The translations under genes were made by a program, and so were the position numbers. Below, one piece after another: positions 15,753 through 25,985 of a stretch of DNA of 64,000 nt. Location of the stretch: assembly GCA_963809875.1 (NCBI GenBank), contig CAWELC010000006.1, positions 1 through 64,000 on the forward strand, written 5' to 3'. Under the pieces are notes generated by a model. It worked only from the letters and a program-made list of their open reading frames with translations. It had not been told where the DNA came from and did not search any database. Every line of letters begins with the position of its first letter. Positions within the stretch are counted from its first letter, which is position 1. The DNA is from JAFGAS01 sp963809875 (GTDB lineage: Bacteria; Desulfobacterota; Zymogenia; Zymogenales; Zymogenaceae).

Positions 15753-16433
15753 CTACTTAATATCATCTAAAGATTTTGACTTAAGTTCAAGGGACTTTTT
15801 CTGATCCTCAATAGATTCTTTTGTCTTACCTAATAGAAGATTCACCGCAGCTCTCGCTTCATATGCCTTTGAGTTGTTTGGGTCTAACTTAATCGCCTTA
15901 TCACAGTCTTTTAGGGCTTCACCGTATTTCCCCAACTGTATATATACCACCGATCTCTGGGAGTATGTATAAGAATATCCTGGGGATATCTTAATAGCTT
16001 CACTGTAATCAGATAGAGCTTCGTCAAATCTTCGCATAGACGCATAAATAAGGGCTCTTGTACTATAGGCTGTAAACGAATCAGGATCAATCCTTAGAGC
16101 CGATTCAAAATCAAGAAGGGCTTCGTTGTATTTACCCTTCATTGCGTACGCACCTCCCCTTAAAGCATAGGTACAGGCTAGTTCCTTATTCAAGTTTGCG
16201 ATAGACTCATCATATTTGCCCAAGAACAAGTAAGCAGTTGATTTCCATTTATAGACACCGTTATATCCTGGCTCTTTTTCAATCACTTTGTCAAATTGTT
16301 TAAGGGCTTCGTCAACATTTGCATTCATAAGTTGCTTGATTCCACTACAATAGTATTCATCAGTAGGTGAATCCGCGTAAACATGACTTACAGTGATTAG
16401 CAGTAAGACCGAAAGAAAAAGCATTTTTTTCAT
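15753..16433 (-). CDS. Secreted TPR-repeat protein
   Basis: 226 residues: signal peptide (MKKMLFLSVLLLITVSHVYA), then tandem tetratricopeptide repeats, for example YNEALLDFESALRIDPDSFTAYSTRALIYASM, RFDEALSDYSEAIKISPGYSYTYSQRSVVYIQL and KYGEALKDCDKAIKLDPNNSKAYEARAAVNLLL. About five to six repeats fill the mature protein, which would bind other proteins in the periplasm. AT-rich codon use sets it apart from its surroundings. Confidence 0.85.
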   Translation of the reverse strand: MKKMLFLSVLLLITVSHVYADSPTDEYYCSGIKQLMNANVDEALKQFDKVIEKEPGYNGVYKWKSTAYLFLGKYDESIANLNKELACTYALRGGAYAMKGKYNEALLDFESALRIDPDSFTAYSTRALIYASMRRFDEALSDYSEAIKISPGYSYTYSQRSVVYIQLGKYGEALKDCDKAIKLDPNNSKAYEARAAVNLLLGKTKESIEDQKKSLELKSKSLDDIK

Positions 16434-16626
16434 TTCTAACTCCCTTCCTGATTAGAATAGGTAGATACTTTAATTCTGTCTTAGGTTTATTATCTGGGAT
16501 ATGGATCACATAACTCATTTTAATTTCCTTCGATAATATATTTAATAACGACATAACGTACGAAAAGATAGATGATCCAAATTGACGAGAAACCTAAAAC
16601 GAAAGATAATGAATAGGCAACTGGTG

Positions 16627-17514
16627 TCACCAGGATACTTCTGCAAGTTTTAGGCTTGTATGGACGCTGAGGGTATCGAAATTAGTGAATGAATCAATGA
16701 TATCAAACCCAACAAGCGTTCTTTCAAATGCAAAATGAAATATGGGAATTGCTATAATGCCGACTAGTATTGACAGAACTAGTGTAAGCCTAGAAAGGCC
16801 TTTTTCACTGTTTAGTTCTGTCTTTTTTCTATCATTGTACTTAGTCCTAAAACTATCATCTATATGTCTTTTTATCTCATCAAAAGATTCCATCGCTCTA
16901 GTATAGAGCCTGACGTATTCAACCATCTTTTCTTCGTAATCTTTAACAAACGTGTCCTTGAGAATCCCTACTGCTATTTGGTCGGGAAGTTTTTTATCGT
17001 CGGCATCTAGATGAGACCAATTGATTATAAAGGTGTGCGTTTTCCCTAATGACTCAATGGTTTCATAGAAATTCTTTATCATATCGTGAAGTTCGTCATC
17101 GTCCACGTAAAAAAGATTAGCATACAAATAAAGTTCCGCTGACATAGTATCTTTTATTATCGCACTGTCGATAAGTTCTAAGGCTACGCCAAGTGAGTTG
17201 AACCTCTTCCTGTCAATTGTCCAACCTTTATCACTTACACTGTCGAAATTTAAGAATTTAGGAAGCAAATCAAGTGTCTCTTTCTTAAGCTTGAAATCAA
17301 TCAGTATCGACCTCATATCTCCGACAATCTTTGGGTAAACTCTAATTCTTGAGTTCAACAATTCCTGCGTCTTACGCTTATCAATGTCAGCGATTATTCT
17401 CGATTCTTCACGAACCGAGTCAATTTTTGCTTCTATTGTCTTCTTAAATGCGTAAACGACAACAACATATACAATTAAGAATATTAGATTAATTATTAGA
17501 CTCTGGTTAATCAT
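16627..17514 (-). CDS. Membrane protein with two spans and a long cytoplasmic helical domain
   Basis: 295 residues from the ATG at 17514, preferred over the frame's upstream ATG because GAGAGGGG precedes it and the protein then begins with a membrane span (INQSLIINLIFLIVYVVVVYAF); the upstream extension lies partly in the khpA remnant. A ~220-residue helical, charged middle follows, then a second span (LTLVLSILVGIIAIPIFHFAF) and a short tail. No family recognised. It belongs to the AT-rich island, with the TPR gene downstream on the same strand. Confidence 0.65.
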   Translation of the reverse strand: MINQSLIINLIFLIVYVVVVYAFKKTIEAKIDSVREESRIIADIDKRKTQELLNSRIRVYPKIVGDMRSILIDFKLKKETLDLLPKFLNFDSVSDKGWTIDRKRFNSLGVALELIDSAIIKDTMSAELYLYANLFYVDDDELHDMIKNFYETIESLGKTHTFIINWSHLDADDKKLPDQIAVGILKDTFVKDYEEKMVEYVRLYTRAMESFDEIKRHIDDSFRTKYNDRKKTELNSEKGLSRLTLVLSILVGIIAIPIFHFAFERTLVGFDIIDSFTNFDTLSVHTSLKLAEVSW

Positions 17515-17573
17515 ATTACATACCCCTCTCCATAACCACGGTCTTTTAAGTAAGACCGCCATCACCGGACCTA

Positions 17574-17686
17574 TTACTCGATAATTTCCAGCACCGCCCG
17601 TTTGTTGAATTTCACGGACGCGGCAGAAAGGATCATCCACATCGCCTGCGCTGTTCGCCCCTCTTTACCTATTACCTTTCCGAAGA
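17574..17686 (-). pseudogene. Remnant of a second khpA copy (C-terminal third)
   Basis: The minus strand reads FGKVIGKEGRTAQAMWMILS, then the last residues ending in RAVLEIIE and a stop, matching the last ~36 residues of the full khpA gene at 20445-20675 with roughly four fifths of bases identical over ~110 bases. The N-terminal half is missing and the left side meets the AT-rich island. It is therefore an old duplicated or disrupted copy. Confidence 0.75.
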
Positions 17687-17751
17687 GTGATCGCTTTGCT
17701 CGCGATCACAGGTGAGATTGCCACGCCGCCGGCTGGCGGCTCGCAATGACG
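17685..17751 (-). repeat. Dispersed 'cgtcattgcgag'-type repeat, copy 1
   Basis: Contains TGATCGC...GCGATCA, 'tgagattgcca' and ends in 'gctcgcaatgacggg'. It is related to the copies at 22662-22729 and 59628-59852. Repeats of this form are common intergenic dispersed elements in several bacterial groups. Confidence 0.55.
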
Positions 17752-17776
17752 GGTTGGGGGGCTTGCGTGGAGTGAC

Positions 17777-17861
17777 GAATTAAGGTGACACCATACTTAA
17801 TTAATAAGCTTCTCTGCTTAAACCGAAGAAGTAGTAATTAAGTATGGTGTCACCTTAATTC
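17777..17861. repeat. REP-like element with perfect 27-base inverted arms
   Basis: The left arm (17777-17803) and right arm (17835-17861) are exact reverse complements around a 31-base centre. The core GGTGACACCATACTTAATT is of the kind associated with REP-associated (IS200-like) tyrosine transposases, none of which is in the window. It resembles in design the element at 48438-48518. Confidence 0.75.
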
Positions 17862-17875
17862 TACTAAACCCGCCT

Positions 17876-18598
17876 TTAGCCGGTGGTCATGAGGTCGAGT
17901 TTCTCGATGTGGGGTATATTCTGGGTGTCTATGATCTCGATGACCCCCCGGTTCATCCGCCGTTTCATCTCGGCGAAGATCCCGCGTTTTTTCTGGAAGG
18001 TCCGCGCAAAGGCGAGGGCCTCGCTCATCAGCGTCTCCGCGTTTTCCGTGACCTTGACGAAGATATGGTGCGGCTCGAGGTCCCTTGCGGTGTAGCGCTT
18101 GCCGGAAAGGAACATCTCCTCCAGCTTATACTGGGGGATCGCCTTCTTGCAGATGGCCATCAGCCCGGGCATCAGCGGGATGTCGATATCCACCTCGGGG
18201 TAGAAGAAATAGCCCCGGTCCCCGCGCATGAAACGAAAATCGCAGGCGCACGCGAAGTTCGCGCCGTTTGCCGCCGCGTGCCCGTTGATCGCCGCGATCA
18301 TCGGCATCGGGAACGTCAGCATCCGCTTGAAGAGGCCGTCCGAAGCGCGGAGAAAGTCCCTCACCGCGTCATGTTCGTTCTTGCCTATCGACCCGGCCAC
18401 CCACGGGACGTCAAACCCCTGCGACCAGTTCTTCGGGTCGGCCGACGTGATGACGACCGAACTGATCGCCGTGTCCTTCTCGATCTCGTCAAACACCGCG
18501 TTCATTGCCTCGACGAAGGCGGGGTTTTGCCGGTTCTCGCCGTTGTTCATGACGACGATTGCCACGCTCTCGTCCTTCTTCCATTCGACTACTGACAT
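17876..18598 (-). CDS. Enoyl-CoA hydratase/isomerase-family protein
   Basis: 240 residues of crotonase fold. The oxyanion-hole segments are SADPKNWSQGFDVPWV (residues ~52-67) and IAAINGHAAANGANFACACDFRFM (~101-124). The usual catalytic Glu after the second loop is not obvious, since the region reads RGDRGYFFYPEVDIDI, as in 3,2-trans-enoyl-CoA isomerase (ECI/PECI) relatives. It would act on an acyl-CoA double bond in the cytoplasm. It precedes no other fatty-acid gene here; the epimerase gene lies upstream on the same strand with a 25-base gap. Confidence 0.85.
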   Translation of the reverse strand: MSVVEWKKDESVAIVVMNNGENRQNPAFVEAMNAVFDEIEKDTAISSVVITSADPKNWSQGFDVPWVAGSIGKNEHDAVRDFLRASDGLFKRMLTFPMPMIAAINGHAAANGANFACACDFRFMRGDRGYFFYPEVDIDIPLMPGLMAICKKAIPQYKLEEMFLSGKRYTARDLEPHHIFVKVTENAETLMSEALAFARTFQKKRGIFAEMKRRMNRGVIEIIDTQNIPHIEKLDLMTTG

Positions 18599-18623
18599 GG
18601 CATGATCCTTCAGCCTTAACGGG

Positions 18624-19622
18624 TTAACGGGCCCGATACTTTACATACCCACGTTGCGTGAACCAATCGATAGTATTCTTAATGGTGATCTTGATGGGGG
18701 TCAACCGCAAGCCCAGTTCATTTACGGCCTTTGAATTATCAAAATGTTCACCCATATTTCCGATACGCACCTGGGACAACGAAACGACGGGGGTCTGTTT
18801 CGTGATACGGGCCTGGACATGAAAGACGTACCCCAGCAACAGTGCAACTCCGTAAGGAAGCTTCAGCCGTGGCGGCTTCACCCCGGCGATTTCGGCGACC
18901 AACTTGAAGAAATACCCGACGGTCACGTTCTCGTTGCCGAAGATATACCTTTCACCGATCCTTCCCTTTCTGGCCGCCAGAAGGTGTCCGCGCGCAACAT
19001 CCTGAACATCTATGACGTTGATCGCTCCATCGATATACCCCGGCATCTCTCTGTTGACGATATCTAGGATCAACTTCCCGGAAGGCGTAGGCTTGATATC
19101 TCTCGCTCCGATGACCAGAGTCGGATTCACTATAACCATTGGGAGACCCTGTTTGCAGATTTTCATGGCTTCGATCTCCGCCAGGTACTTCGAGATGGCA
19201 TAGTGGTCGCCCGTTTTCCATGCATTGAACTGGGCTTGCTCATTTACGAAATTGCCGGCTCCGTGAGAGCCTATCGTATTGGAGGTACTCGTATAGACGA
19301 CTTTCTCCAATCCCTGCGCAAGGGCTTCCTGGAGAATGGTCTTCGTTCCCTCGACGTTTACCTCGTAGAAAAGATTCTTGTTCAACGACCAATGGGCGAA
19401 ATAGGCCGCCACATGGTAAAGGGTATCGCAGCCTTTCAGAGCAGCCCTCATAGACCCCCTGTCCCGAGTATCGCCATAGACTCGTTCCACCTCGAGGCCA
19501 TCTATATTTTGTGTATCGCTGTCTTTCCTGATCGTAACCCGTACGTCCCGGCCATCGTTCAACAGCTCTCTGACCACTGTTGAGCCGATGAACCCGGTGG
19601 CACCGGTGACCAAAGTCTTCAT
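18624..19622 (-). CDS. NAD-dependent epimerase / dihydroflavonol-4-reductase-like protein
   Basis: 332 residues, extended short-chain dehydrogenase. TGATGFIGSTVVREL is the NAD-binding loop, YHVAAYFAHW the usual second motif, STSNTIG holds the active-site Ser/Thr, and YAISK (residues ~142-146) the catalytic Tyr-Lys pair. It resembles dihydroflavonol-4-reductase and HpnA-type epimerases. The substrate is unknown. Likely cotranscribed with the enoyl-CoA hydratase downstream. Confidence 0.88.
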   Translation of the reverse strand: MKTLVTGATGFIGSTVVRELLNDGRDVRVTIRKDSDTQNIDGLEVERVYGDTRDRGSMRAALKGCDTLYHVAAYFAHWSLNKNLFYEVNVEGTKTILQEALAQGLEKVVYTSTSNTIGSHGAGNFVNEQAQFNAWKTGDHYAISKYLAEIEAMKICKQGLPMVIVNPTLVIGARDIKPTPSGKLILDIVNREMPGYIDGAINVIDVQDVARGHLLAARKGRIGERYIFGNENVTVGYFFKLVAEIAGVKPPRLKLPYGVALLLGYVFHVQARITKQTPVVSLSQVRIGNMGEHFDNSKAVNELGLRLTPIKITIKNTIDWFTQRGYVKYRAR

Positions 19623-19753
19623 CCAAAACCTCCCTGCGACCCTACTGAATCATTTCGTTGGATTCGAGTGTTAAGGCTACCGGACAAGCTCACGCGTACG
19701 TTATTAAGAGACGACTGTGGAAACGGAGATCTCGCGCTCGATTCCGTACAAAG

Positions 19754-20417
19754 TCATTTGGTATTGGGATTTTCCGGTTCGGACTCGGGCTTATAGATGA
19801 GCCTGCCCGTTCCCGGTTCGACTATATAGATATCACCGGCGCGGCCCTTTCTGTCGAACACGCCCATCCTTCGCGAGGCCTCGTAGTTGCCCAGGACGCT
19901 GGCCTCATACCCGGCCGGGTCTTTCATTCTGAGTTTTTCCCTGGCTTCGAAGAATTGTTTGTCCTCTTCGTTCCAGAGCGCCCTTTTTCCATTCCCTGGC
20001 TATCTCTTCATAGTCGATATAGCGGCCCCGGTATCTGAACAGTCCCCTGTCGGCATACCCGTATCCCTGCAGGATGATCTCGGCGTTTATGCAGGTCCCG
20101 TCCATCAGATAGACGTACGCGAGGGTCCTGTCGTATTTGTCCTTCCGGGGCAGGCCCAATTTGAGGCTTACGCGTTTGCCTTCGACGAGTCCCTTTGCGT
20201 ACCAGTACGCCTCGTTCGCGAACCACTCCGCCGGTTCGTGGGGGCCGGGTATCGTGGGGGTGGTGACCCCGATGAGCCGGACGGTCCGGCCGTCGTCGAG
20301 CTCCAGGGTGTCTCCGTGGAGCACGCGAGTGCACAGGTAGGTATCATCGGCAGCGGCCGCCGTCGCGGCGGCCAGAAGAAACAAAAGGGCGAAGATTTTG
20401 CTCATGCTCATCACCAA
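19754..20417 (-). CDS. Secreted thermonuclease-family protein (one frameshift)
   Basis: A signal peptide (MSKIFALLFLLAAATAAAADD) leads into an SNase-like OB fold: VLHGDTLELDDGRTVRLIGVTTPT, then RKDKYDRTLAYVYLMDGTCINAEIILQGYGY, containing the catalytic-type Arg. One inserted base near 19980 shifts the frame; after it the protein continues LWNEEDKQFFEAREKLRMKD and ends ESEPENPNTK at 19754, giving about 220 residues. It is 27 bases from khpA upstream on the same strand. Secreted nucleases degrade DNA/RNA outside the cytoplasm; some family members only bind nucleic acid. Confidence 0.8.
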
Positions 20418-20444
20418 TGAAGAGAACCGTCCTCACCACGTACG

Positions 20445-20675
20445 TTACTCGAGGATCTCCAGCACCGCACGCCTGTTGAATTTCATGGATGCGGCCGAAA
20501 GGATCGTCCTCATCGCCTGCGCGGTCCGCCCCTGTTTGCCTATCACCTTTCCCATGTCTTCCTTGGCGACCCTCAGCTCGATGACCGATGTCTGATCACC
20601 TTCCACTTCCGTTACCTCAACCTTGTCAGGATTGTCAACCAGCGTCTGCGCGATCACCTTAATCAGTTCCTTCAT
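20445..20675 (-). CDS. khpA: KhpA, KH-domain RNA-binding protein
   Basis: 76 residues. The whole protein is one KH domain with the GxxG loop as VIGKQGRTAQAMRTILSAAS (residues ~43-62). KhpA normally dimerises with KhpB and binds RNA broadly, affecting division and envelope growth. It usually lies between rpsP and rimM-trmD; here it is separated from these and leads a secreted nuclease gene. A broken second copy lies at 17574-17686. Confidence 0.9.
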   Translation of the reverse strand: MKELIKVIAQTLVDNPDKVEVTEVEGDQTSVIELRVAKEDMGKVIGKQGRTAQAMRTILSAASMKFNRRAVLEILE

Positions 20676-21110
20676 TTCTCAGCCTCCCATCTTCGACTAA
20701 ATTACCGTTTTCATTGTCTCGGCTCCTCTCGTTTCATTATCTCATAACTTTGGACGTCCCTCGCCATAAATCGTGAGAATAAATGGCCGCCCTCCCCCCG
20801 GAGTGTATATGTATACACGGCGGAGCTGTGCGTTGTTCTTCCGTTTTAAGCGGGAAATGGTCTCGACCTGGGGTCTCGATCCGGATTGACATTACGATAC
20901 GCCGTAAGGAAAGCCCCTACACGATACTACAATGAGCGTAAATGTCAAGGTGTTCGGTTAAGAAAGGTCCCGGGCGGCCGGGAGGCGTCTGTCCCGCTCT
21001 GCAGGTCAAAACCTATCCCCTCGTTGCAGGGAGTCACCCCAGGTCCTTTCCCCTTGACTATCCCCGGTCTATACGGTAAAGTTACTCATTTACTACGAAT
21101 GGAGGAAACG
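20676..21110. other. Intergenic region between divergent khpA and lysS
   Basis: No convincing gene. It contains a perfect palindrome GTGTATA-TG-TATACAC at 20803-20818 and a TTGACA at 20886-20891 with no good -10 at 16-18 bases, followed by TTACG...CGTAA (20892-20907). Control sequences for khpA and lysS are expected here. Confidence 0.4.
20803..20818. promoter_or_regulatory. Perfect 16-base palindrome, candidate operator
   Basis: GTGTATA-TG-TATACAC with 7-base arms, in the divergent khpA/lysS intergenic region. No matching site seen elsewhere in the window. Confidence 0.35.
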
Positions 21111-22615
<1,505 letters not shown>

Positions 22616-22661
22616 GAAGGCGAGACGCGGGCTGAGAAACGCTTCCACCCCGTAGTCAGGG

Positions 22662-22729
22662 GATTGCATCGTCCCGCCACGTCGCTCTGCTCCTCGCGGC
22701 TTCGGCAGGACGCTCCTCGCAATGACACG
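22662..22729 (-). repeat. Dispersed 'cgtcattgcgag'-type repeat, copy 2
   Basis: Runs from 'attgcatcgtcccgcc' through 'gctcctcgcggcttcggc' to 'gctcctcgcaatgacac', the reverse-strand form of the repeat seen at 59628. It fills most of the gap between lysS and the permease gene. Confidence 0.55.
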
Positions 22730-22770
22730 TTACAATCGACGTCGGGAAGGTTAGGGACTCCAAAGGGACT

Positions 22771-23998
22771 ATGTACGAACTCTTCATCGGCAGGCGCTAC
22801 CTCAGGGCAAAGCGCAAACAGGCCTTCATCTCGCTGATCACCGTTATCTCCGTCGGCGGCGTCGCCATCGGGGTATCCGCGCTCATCATCGTCATCTCGG
22901 TCATGACCGGGTTCAGGGAAGACCTCCAGGCCAAGATCCTGGGCGCGAACGCCGACCTCGTCGTGAAGACCGAAAAGCCCTATTTCGGGCCCTACCAGAA
23001 GACGATGGACCGGATCGCCGCAAAACAAGGACGTGGTGGCGTTGACCCCCTATATCGAGTCCCAGATCATGCTCTCCACCGAGGGGGGGATATCGGGGGC
23101 GATACTCAGGGGGATCGACCCCGAGACGGCGCCCGGCGTCATCGCCATAAAGAAGGACCTCAAGATCGGGGACCTGGACGAGCTGACCAAGGGCCGGGAC
23201 GGGATGCCGGGGATCGTCCTGGGCGTGGAGCTGGCCAAGATCCTGAGGGTCACCTACGGGGACCCCGTTATCATGCTCTCCCCGACGGGGGGCGACATCA
23301 CCCCGATGGGCATGACGCCCAAGATGAAGCGGTTCGTGGTCGTGGGGATCTTCGAGGCCGGGATGTTCGACTACGATTCCTCGTTCGCCTACGTCTCGAT
23401 CGGGGCCGCGCAGGATTTCCTGGATCTGCCCGACGTGATATCCGGCATCGATATAAAGGTCACGGACATCTACCGGGCGCGGGAGGTCGGCGAGCGGCTC
23501 ATCGGGGAGATCGGGTCTCCCTTTGTGTCGCTGGACTGGATGGCGATGAACAAGAACCTCTTTGCGGCGCTGGCGCTGGAAAAGGTGGCGATGTTCATCA
23601 TACTGGTGATGATCGTCTTCGTGGCGGCCTTCAATATCGCCTCGACCCTCATTATGCTGGTTATGGAAAAGGCAAAGGACATCGCCATCCTCAAGGCGAT
23701 GGGGTCCACCAGGAGGAGCATCATGAAGATATTCATCATCGAGGGAACGATCATCGGCGCCTTCGGGACGGCCATCGGGGCGGTCTTCGGCTGGGGGATG
23801 TGCATCCTCCTCAAACAGTACCACTTCATCAAGCTTGACCCCAACGTCTATTACATCTCGGCGCTCCCGGTCAAGATCGTCCCCTCGGATATCCTGGTCA
23901 TCATTGTATCCTCGCTCGCGCTCTGCATGCTGGCGACGATCTATCCCTCCTGGCAGGCCGCCCGGATGGACCCCGTCCAGGCGATGCGTTACGAATAG
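22771..23998 (+). CDS. lolC: LolC/LolE-family lipoprotein-releasing permease (one frameshift)
   Basis: About 408 residues. It begins MYELFIGRRYLRAKRKQAFI with the first span; one inserted base near 23028 shifts the frame before VVALTPYIESQIM; then come the periplasmic domain (MLSPTGGDITPMGMTPKMK) and three spans, ending YPSWQAARMDPVQAMRYE. It is paralogous to 13009-14243. With LolD (25239) it forms the ABC transporter that hands lipoproteins to LolA. A TPR/cNMP-binding protein gene lies between it and lolD. Confidence 0.85.
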
Positions 23999-24002
23999 AC
24001 CG

Positions 24003-25235
24003 ATGAGCGCCGATATGAAAGACACCAAGCAGCATATCTCGCAGCTCAAGCAGGAAGGGGCCCTGAACATCGGGAGGGGAAATTGGGATAAGGCGCTCGG
24101 GGATTTTCTGGAGGTGCTGAAACTCTCCCCCGACGATCAGCACGCCCTGATGAAGGCCGGAGACTGCTGCCAGAAGCTCGGCAGGGCCCGGGAGGCGTGC
24201 CGACACTACGAGCGGCTGGCCGATCTTTACACCGCGGAGGGCTTTGTCGTCAAGGCGATCGCGGTGCTCAAGCTCATCATGAAGATCATGCCCGATTTCC
24301 CGAACGGTGAAAAGAAGCTCTCGATACTCTATGAGCAGAAGGTCGCCGGCGCGGAGCCGGCCCTGCCGGCTAAAAGGGGGACGGCCGCGTCCGACCGCCG
24401 ATATGAGAGACCGCCCCTCTTCTCGGACCTTTCCCACGACGAGTTCATGGCCGTGGTCGGAAAGCTGGCGCCGATAGAGGTCCCGATGGGGGGGATGATC
24501 ATCCGGGAGGGCGAGAAAGGGGACTCGATTTTCATTATCGTCTCGGGGGAGGTCTCGATCTTTCGCCGGGACGAGGACAAGAACGAGGTCTGGATCGCAA
24601 ACCTGGGGGAAGGGAGCTTCTTCGGGGAGTTCGGCTACTTCTCGGGCCAGAAACGCTTCGCCTCGGTAAAAGCCGTTGAGGATACGGCGCTCCTCGAGAT
24701 CGGCCGGGCCGACATCGAGTCGATCATCTCGGGCCACCCGCGGGTGCGTGAGGTGCTGCTGAAGTTCTACAAGGACAGGATACTCGATACGCTCCTGGCG
24801 ATATCTCCCCTCTTCTCGGCGCTTTCGTCCGACGAGCGCAAACGGCTCATGATCGGGGTCTCGTTTTCGGCCAGGAGAAAAGGGGAGGCGATCGTGCGGG
24901 AGGGAGATCAGGGAGACCGGATGTACGTGATCATATCCGGGGAGGTGGCCGTCACCACCCGGAAAGAGGGGGCGGTACTGGATCTCGCCCGGCTCAGATC
25001 GGGTGATTTTTTTGGGGAGGTGTCGGTGATCACGCGGCGTCCCCGGACGGCCACCGTGACCGCGGGGACGGACGTACACCTTGCCGAAATAGGAAGGGAC
25101 TCCGTTGCGGAGTCGATCGGGATGCACCCGGAGATCGAGCAGCGGCTCTCACGGTTTATTCAGATGCGTGTGGAAAACACCATATCGACGTTCATGCAGT
25201 TCAAAAACCGAAAGATTGAAAGCGGGTTGGTATAG
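24003..25235 (+). CDS. TPR protein with two cyclic-nucleotide-binding domains
   Basis: 410 residues. Residues ~1-110 contain TPR-like helices (DKALGDFLEVLKLSPDDQHALMKAGDCCQKL). Two cNMP domains follow: ~155-265 with GGMIIREGEKGDSIFIIVSGEVSIF and FFGEFGYFSGQKRFASVKA; ~290-385 with KGEAIVREGDQGDRMYVIISGEVAV and FFGEVSVITRRPRTATVTA. Both phosphate-binding cassettes keep the Gly-Glu and the Arg needed for cAMP/cGMP. There is no DNA-binding domain. It starts 5 bases after lolC and ends 3 bases before lolD, so the three are one operon. It may adjust lipoprotein export or envelope assembly to a nucleotide signal; that is inference. Confidence 0.85.
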   Translation: MSADMKDTKQHISQLKQEGALNIGRGNWDKALGDFLEVLKLSPDDQHALMKAGDCCQKLGRAREACRHYERLADLYTAEGFVVKAIAVLKLIMKIMPDFPNGEKKLSILYEQKVAGAEPALPAKRGTAASDRRYERPPLFSDLSHDEFMAVVGKLAPIEVPMGGMIIREGEKGDSIFIIVSGEVSIFRRDEDKNEVWIANLGEGSFFGEFGYFSGQKRFASVKAVEDTALLEIGRADIESIISGHPRVREVLLKFYKDRILDTLLAISPLFSALSSDERKRLMIGVSFSARRKGEAIVREGDQGDRMYVIISGEVAVTTRKEGAVLDLARLRSGDFFGEVSVITRRPRTATVTAGTDVHLAEIGRDSVAESIGMHPEIEQRLSRFIQMRVENTISTFMQFKNRKIESGLV

Positions 25236-25238
25236 TCT

Positions 25239-25916
25239 ATGGAGCTTATACGTGTTGAGAAACTGAGCAAGTCCTTCGTGACGGACGGTAAGAAGCTGGA
25301 GGTCCTCAAGGGCATCGACCTGTCGGTAGAGCGGGGAGAGGTGATCAATATCCTGGGCGCCTCGGGCGCGGGAAAATCGACGCTGCTGTACATCCTCGGC
25401 GCGCTTGACCGCCCCACCTCCGGCACGATCGTTCACGACGGTGTCTCACTCTTTGCCATGGGGGATCGAAACCTGGCGGACTTTCGAAACCGGAAGATCG
25501 GCTTCGTCTTCCAGTTTCACCATCTGCTGCCGGAGTTCACGGCGATCGAAAATGTCATGATGCCCGCCCTGATCGCGCGCATGAAACCGGCCGACGCCCG
25601 GGACCGCGCGGCATCCATCCTCGACCGGCTGGGGCTTGCCGATCGGTGCGACCACAAGCCCGGCGAGCTTTCCGGCGGGGAGCAGCAGCGTGTGGCGGTG
25701 GCGCGGGCCATCCTCCTTTCCCCCGACGTGGTCCTGGCCGATGAGCCGACCGGAAATCTCGATACAAAAACGGGGGAAGAAGTCCACGAGCTGTTGATGG
25801 AGCTCAATCGTGAGATGAAGATCACCATGATTATCGTTACTCACAACCTGAAACTGGCCCGGAAGGACGGCAGATCGATGGTCCTCGAGGACGGCAGGAT
25901 AAAGGACAGCCGGTGA
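25239..25916 (+). CDS. lolD: LolD, lipoprotein-releasing ABC ATPase
   Basis: 225 residues. Walker A GASGAGKST (residues ~39-47), Q-loop FVFQFHHLLPEFTAIENV, signature LSGGEQQRVAVARAIL, Walker B VVLADEPTGNLD and the H-loop IIVTHNL. FQFHHLLPEFTA is typical for LolD. It powers release of lipoproteins from the inner membrane by LolC/E. It sits in the lolC-cNMP-lolD operon, 69 bases before bamA. Confidence 0.93.
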   Translation: MELIRVEKLSKSFVTDGKKLEVLKGIDLSVERGEVINILGASGAGKSTLLYILGALDRPTSGTIVHDGVSLFAMGDRNLADFRNRKIGFVFQFHHLLPEFTAIENVMMPALIARMKPADARDRAASILDRLGLADRCDHKPGELSGGEQQRVAVARAILLSPDVVLADEPTGNLDTKTGEEVHELLMELNREMKITMIIVTHNLKLARKDGRSMVLEDGRIKDSR

Positions 25917-25985
25917 TTTTTTCCTTTACAAAAGAATCTGATCTGGTATAATTTTTCCGCTTTCTATGTCTAACTGGAGGACGCG

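Larger units (their letters stand above)
15660..17573. other. AT-rich island
   Basis: Base composition changes sharply: this stretch is visibly AT-rich while both sides are strongly GC-rich, and codons end in A/T. It holds two minus-strand genes of no recognised pathway and abuts a broken khpA copy. No integrase, transposase or tRNA is present. The likely origin is horizontal transfer. Confidence 0.7.

Noticed and set aside
17574..20675. The two khpA 3' ends as attL/attR of an integrated element
   Set aside because: The repeats are only about 80% identical and no integrase lies between or beside them.
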